Origin: Bog-473 sp963711065
Lineage (GTDB): Bacteria; Actinomycetota; Acidimicrobiia; Acidimicrobiales; RAAP-2
Assembly (NCBI GenBank): GCA_963711065.1
Contig: CAVQCO010000004.1
Span: forward strand, 1-64,000
DNA: 64,000 nucleotides
Direction of reading: 5' to 3'
The translations under genes and the position numbers were made by a program. The notes beneath the pieces are model-generated. The model was given only the letters and a program-made list of their open reading frames with translations, did not search any database and had not been told where the DNA came from. The first letter of the stretch is position 1. Every line of letters begins with the position of its first letter. Below, piece by piece: positions 62,852 through 64,000 of this stretch.

Positions 62852-63714
62852 TCGCACCGGCCGGCTCGACGGAGCGCGCGCCGGCGGGCGCGGCCGTCGA
62901 GGTCTCCGTCATCCCGGGGCAGTTCCGTCCCGGCGTGGGCCGACTGCCCCGCCGGGAGGGGCGGCGGCCGATGCTGCCGCAACACGCGCGGATGTGCGGG
63001 CCGCTCGAAGCAGGCAGCTCTCTGGGCTTCCTGGTCTACCCGGCCCTGCACGACCACGAATCCTTCCAAATTCGGCGGACCGCACCCGGGGAGCTCCTCT
63101 TCTCGTTCTTCGGCGCCGACGCTGCCCGCCCGGACGCGCACTTCTTCAGCCTCCGCTACAGCATCCCGGCCAACGGGATCGGCGTGTGGTCGGAGGAGCT
63201 CGTCTTCCGGGCACCGGGGTGCCCGTTGTCGGACACCGAGATCCGGCAGGTGCGCGACGCCCTCCTGCGGATGGGCAGCCTGTGGGTCCCGCCCGGTGCG
63301 GTCGCACTCCGCGGCGCGTTCGACTTCCGCACGCCGCCGGGATGGGACACGGTCTTCACCGGGGTCGTGAACCAGGCCCAACCGCCACCGCTGTCCTCGC
63401 TCACCGGTCGCGTCGAGACCGACTGGTACGCCTTCGACAGCGAGTTCCGCTACGTGCTCCAGGTTGGTGACGTGCTGAGCGGCTCGGGGCGGATCCCGGT
63501 GGGCCAGGCCTTCGCCGTGCCGCGTGTCGACACGCGGCTGCGCGAGGCGGGCCAGGCCGAGGCGGACGCGTTCCGAGCCGCACAACGGGACTTCAACGCA
63601 CGCAAGGCCGCCGTCCGAACGAGCAACGCCCTCGGGCTCGAGTACGACACGCTGTACCGGGAGGCGAGCCGTACCGCCGCGCGATCGGTCGCGGCACCTC
63701 GTCCGACGGTCTGA
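62848..63714 (+). CDS. Hypothetical protein coupled to the leader-like protein C
   Basis: A 288-residue soluble protein whose GTG 62848 overlaps the stop of protein C, so the two are made in linked amounts. The middle (CGPLEAGSSLGFLVYPALHD, FQIRRTAPGELLFSFFGAD, LRYSIPANGIGVWSEELVF) is strongly beta, then VFTGVVNQAQPPPLSSLTGRVETDWYAFDSEFRYVLQVGDVL, and a C-terminal helical tail of about 60 residues with several Arg/Ala pairs. No cofactor or catalytic motif is evident. It could be a processing or binding partner of protein C, an immunity protein, or unrelated; I do not recognise it. Confidence 0.7.
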   Translation: MIAPAGSTERAPAGAAVEVSVIPGQFRPGVGRLPRREGRRPMLPQHARMCGPLEAGSSLGFLVYPALHDHESFQIRRTAPGELLFSFFGADAARPDAHFFSLRYSIPANGIGVWSEELVFRAPGCPLSDTEIRQVRDALLRMGSLWVPPGAVALRGAFDFRTPPGWDTVFTGVVNQAQPPPLSSLTGRVETDWYAFDSEFRYVLQVGDVLSGSGRIPVGQAFAVPRVDTRLREAGQAEADAFRAAQRDFNARKAAVRTSNALGLEYDTLYREASRTAARSVAAPRPTV

Positions 63715-63804
63715 GCCGTCCCGCCCGAGAGGGGGGGTAGCACCAGTGTGGGACGCCCGGTAGCGGCATTCCCACGGGCCTCGCCAGCCCGCATGCTGGG
63801 TCAC

Positions 63805-64000
63805 ATGATCGTGACCCACCAACTGACGAAGCGCTACGGCAAGAACGTGGCCGTGGACGGTCTGAGCTTCACCGTCGCCCCCGGCCTCGTCACCGGCTTC
63901 CTCGGCCCGAACGGCTCGGGCAAGTCCACCACCATGCGCATGATCCTCGGCCTCGACGTGCCAGACGCAGGATCGTCCACCGTGCAGGGCGTCCCCTACC
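63805..64000 (+). CDS. ABC transporter ATPase (5' part; runs off the window)
   Basis: The first 65 residues of an ABC-2/DrrA-type ATPase: THQLTKRYGKNVAVDGLSFTV, then Walker A GPNGSGKST and MRMILGLDVPDAG. The rest lies beyond 64000. ATG 63805 has CATGCT seven bases upstream, fitting a leaderless start; ATG 63793 is an in-frame alternative. It follows the putative peptide operon by 90 bases and could provide self-protection or be an independent transporter. Confidence 0.88.
   Translation, partial: MIVTHQLTKRYGKNVAVDGLSFTVAPGLVTGFLGPNGSGKSTTMRMILGLDVPDAGSSTVQGVPY

Overview
The window is very GC-rich, gene-dense DNA from a high-GC actinobacterium. The mix of FAD, F420-type and short-chain oxidoreductases, an EtfD-like iron-sulfur reductase, a PknB-type kinase, FHA domains and many apparently leaderless starts suggests Acidimicrobiia or a relative. 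That assignment is inference; there is no rRNA or marker gene to settle it.

Layout. (1) 1-2011: an EtfD-type membrane iron-sulfur reductase running off the left edge. (2) 2388-8041: tRNA-Gly(CCC) with an integrated element: tyrosine integrase, a 940-residue SEC-C protein, a DUF433/DUF5615-type toxin-antitoxin pair, arm-type repeats and a 12-bp copy of the tRNA anticodon arm at the far end. (3) 8042-11205: a less GC-rich segment with a secreted SGNH hydrolase, ending at a second anticodon-arm-like dyad fused to the 3' remnant of a HAD-like gene. (4) 11231-14066: a RecB-like nuclease and three tiny overlapping genes of unknown role. (5) 14496-22912: a five-gene run holding a cyclase/ATPase regulator, an amine-oxidase-fold flavoprotein and a polyprenyl synthase. 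(6) 22963-41517: oxidoreductases, an ECF sigma factor with a repeat-rich partner, a His-rich membrane pair, an FtsX permease, an amidohydrolase and a TauD-type dioxygenase. (7) 41521-44809: a MacB/FtsX-type exporter. (8) 45150-51929: a branched-chain-amino-acid-type importer made from fused parts (LivH-LivM; MFS-LivF-LivG; binding protein). (9) 51935-63714: the most unusual part, an ECF sigma factor with its own zinc-finger-like tail, two surface/membrane proteins, a Ser/Thr kinase, an FHA-ABC exporter-cNMP-like fusion, a GAF protein, a cytoplasmic subtilisin, and small proteins sharing a leader-like N-terminal half. (10) 63805 onward: the start of another ABC ATPase.

How region 9 may work (inference): the kinase at 55440 and the FHA domain of the exporter at 57377 are natural partners. 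The signal-peptide-less subtilisin lies between the exporter and a Gly/Phe-rich small protein and could remove a leader before export. The small proteins at 51935, 52430 and 62507 share a helical segment ending in EVxGF, like the leaders of ribosomally made peptides. No LanM, YcaO or radical-SAM enzyme is present, so if this is a peptide system it is not one of the common classes.

Data quality: nine places need a one-base shift to keep conserved protein sequence in frame (about 360, 995, 1608, 1642, 10606, 12725, 21207, 21583 and 47775). Three of these are G/C runs of four to six. Base-calling or assembly error is more likely than gene decay, and affected genes are annotated as whole genes with the shift noted.
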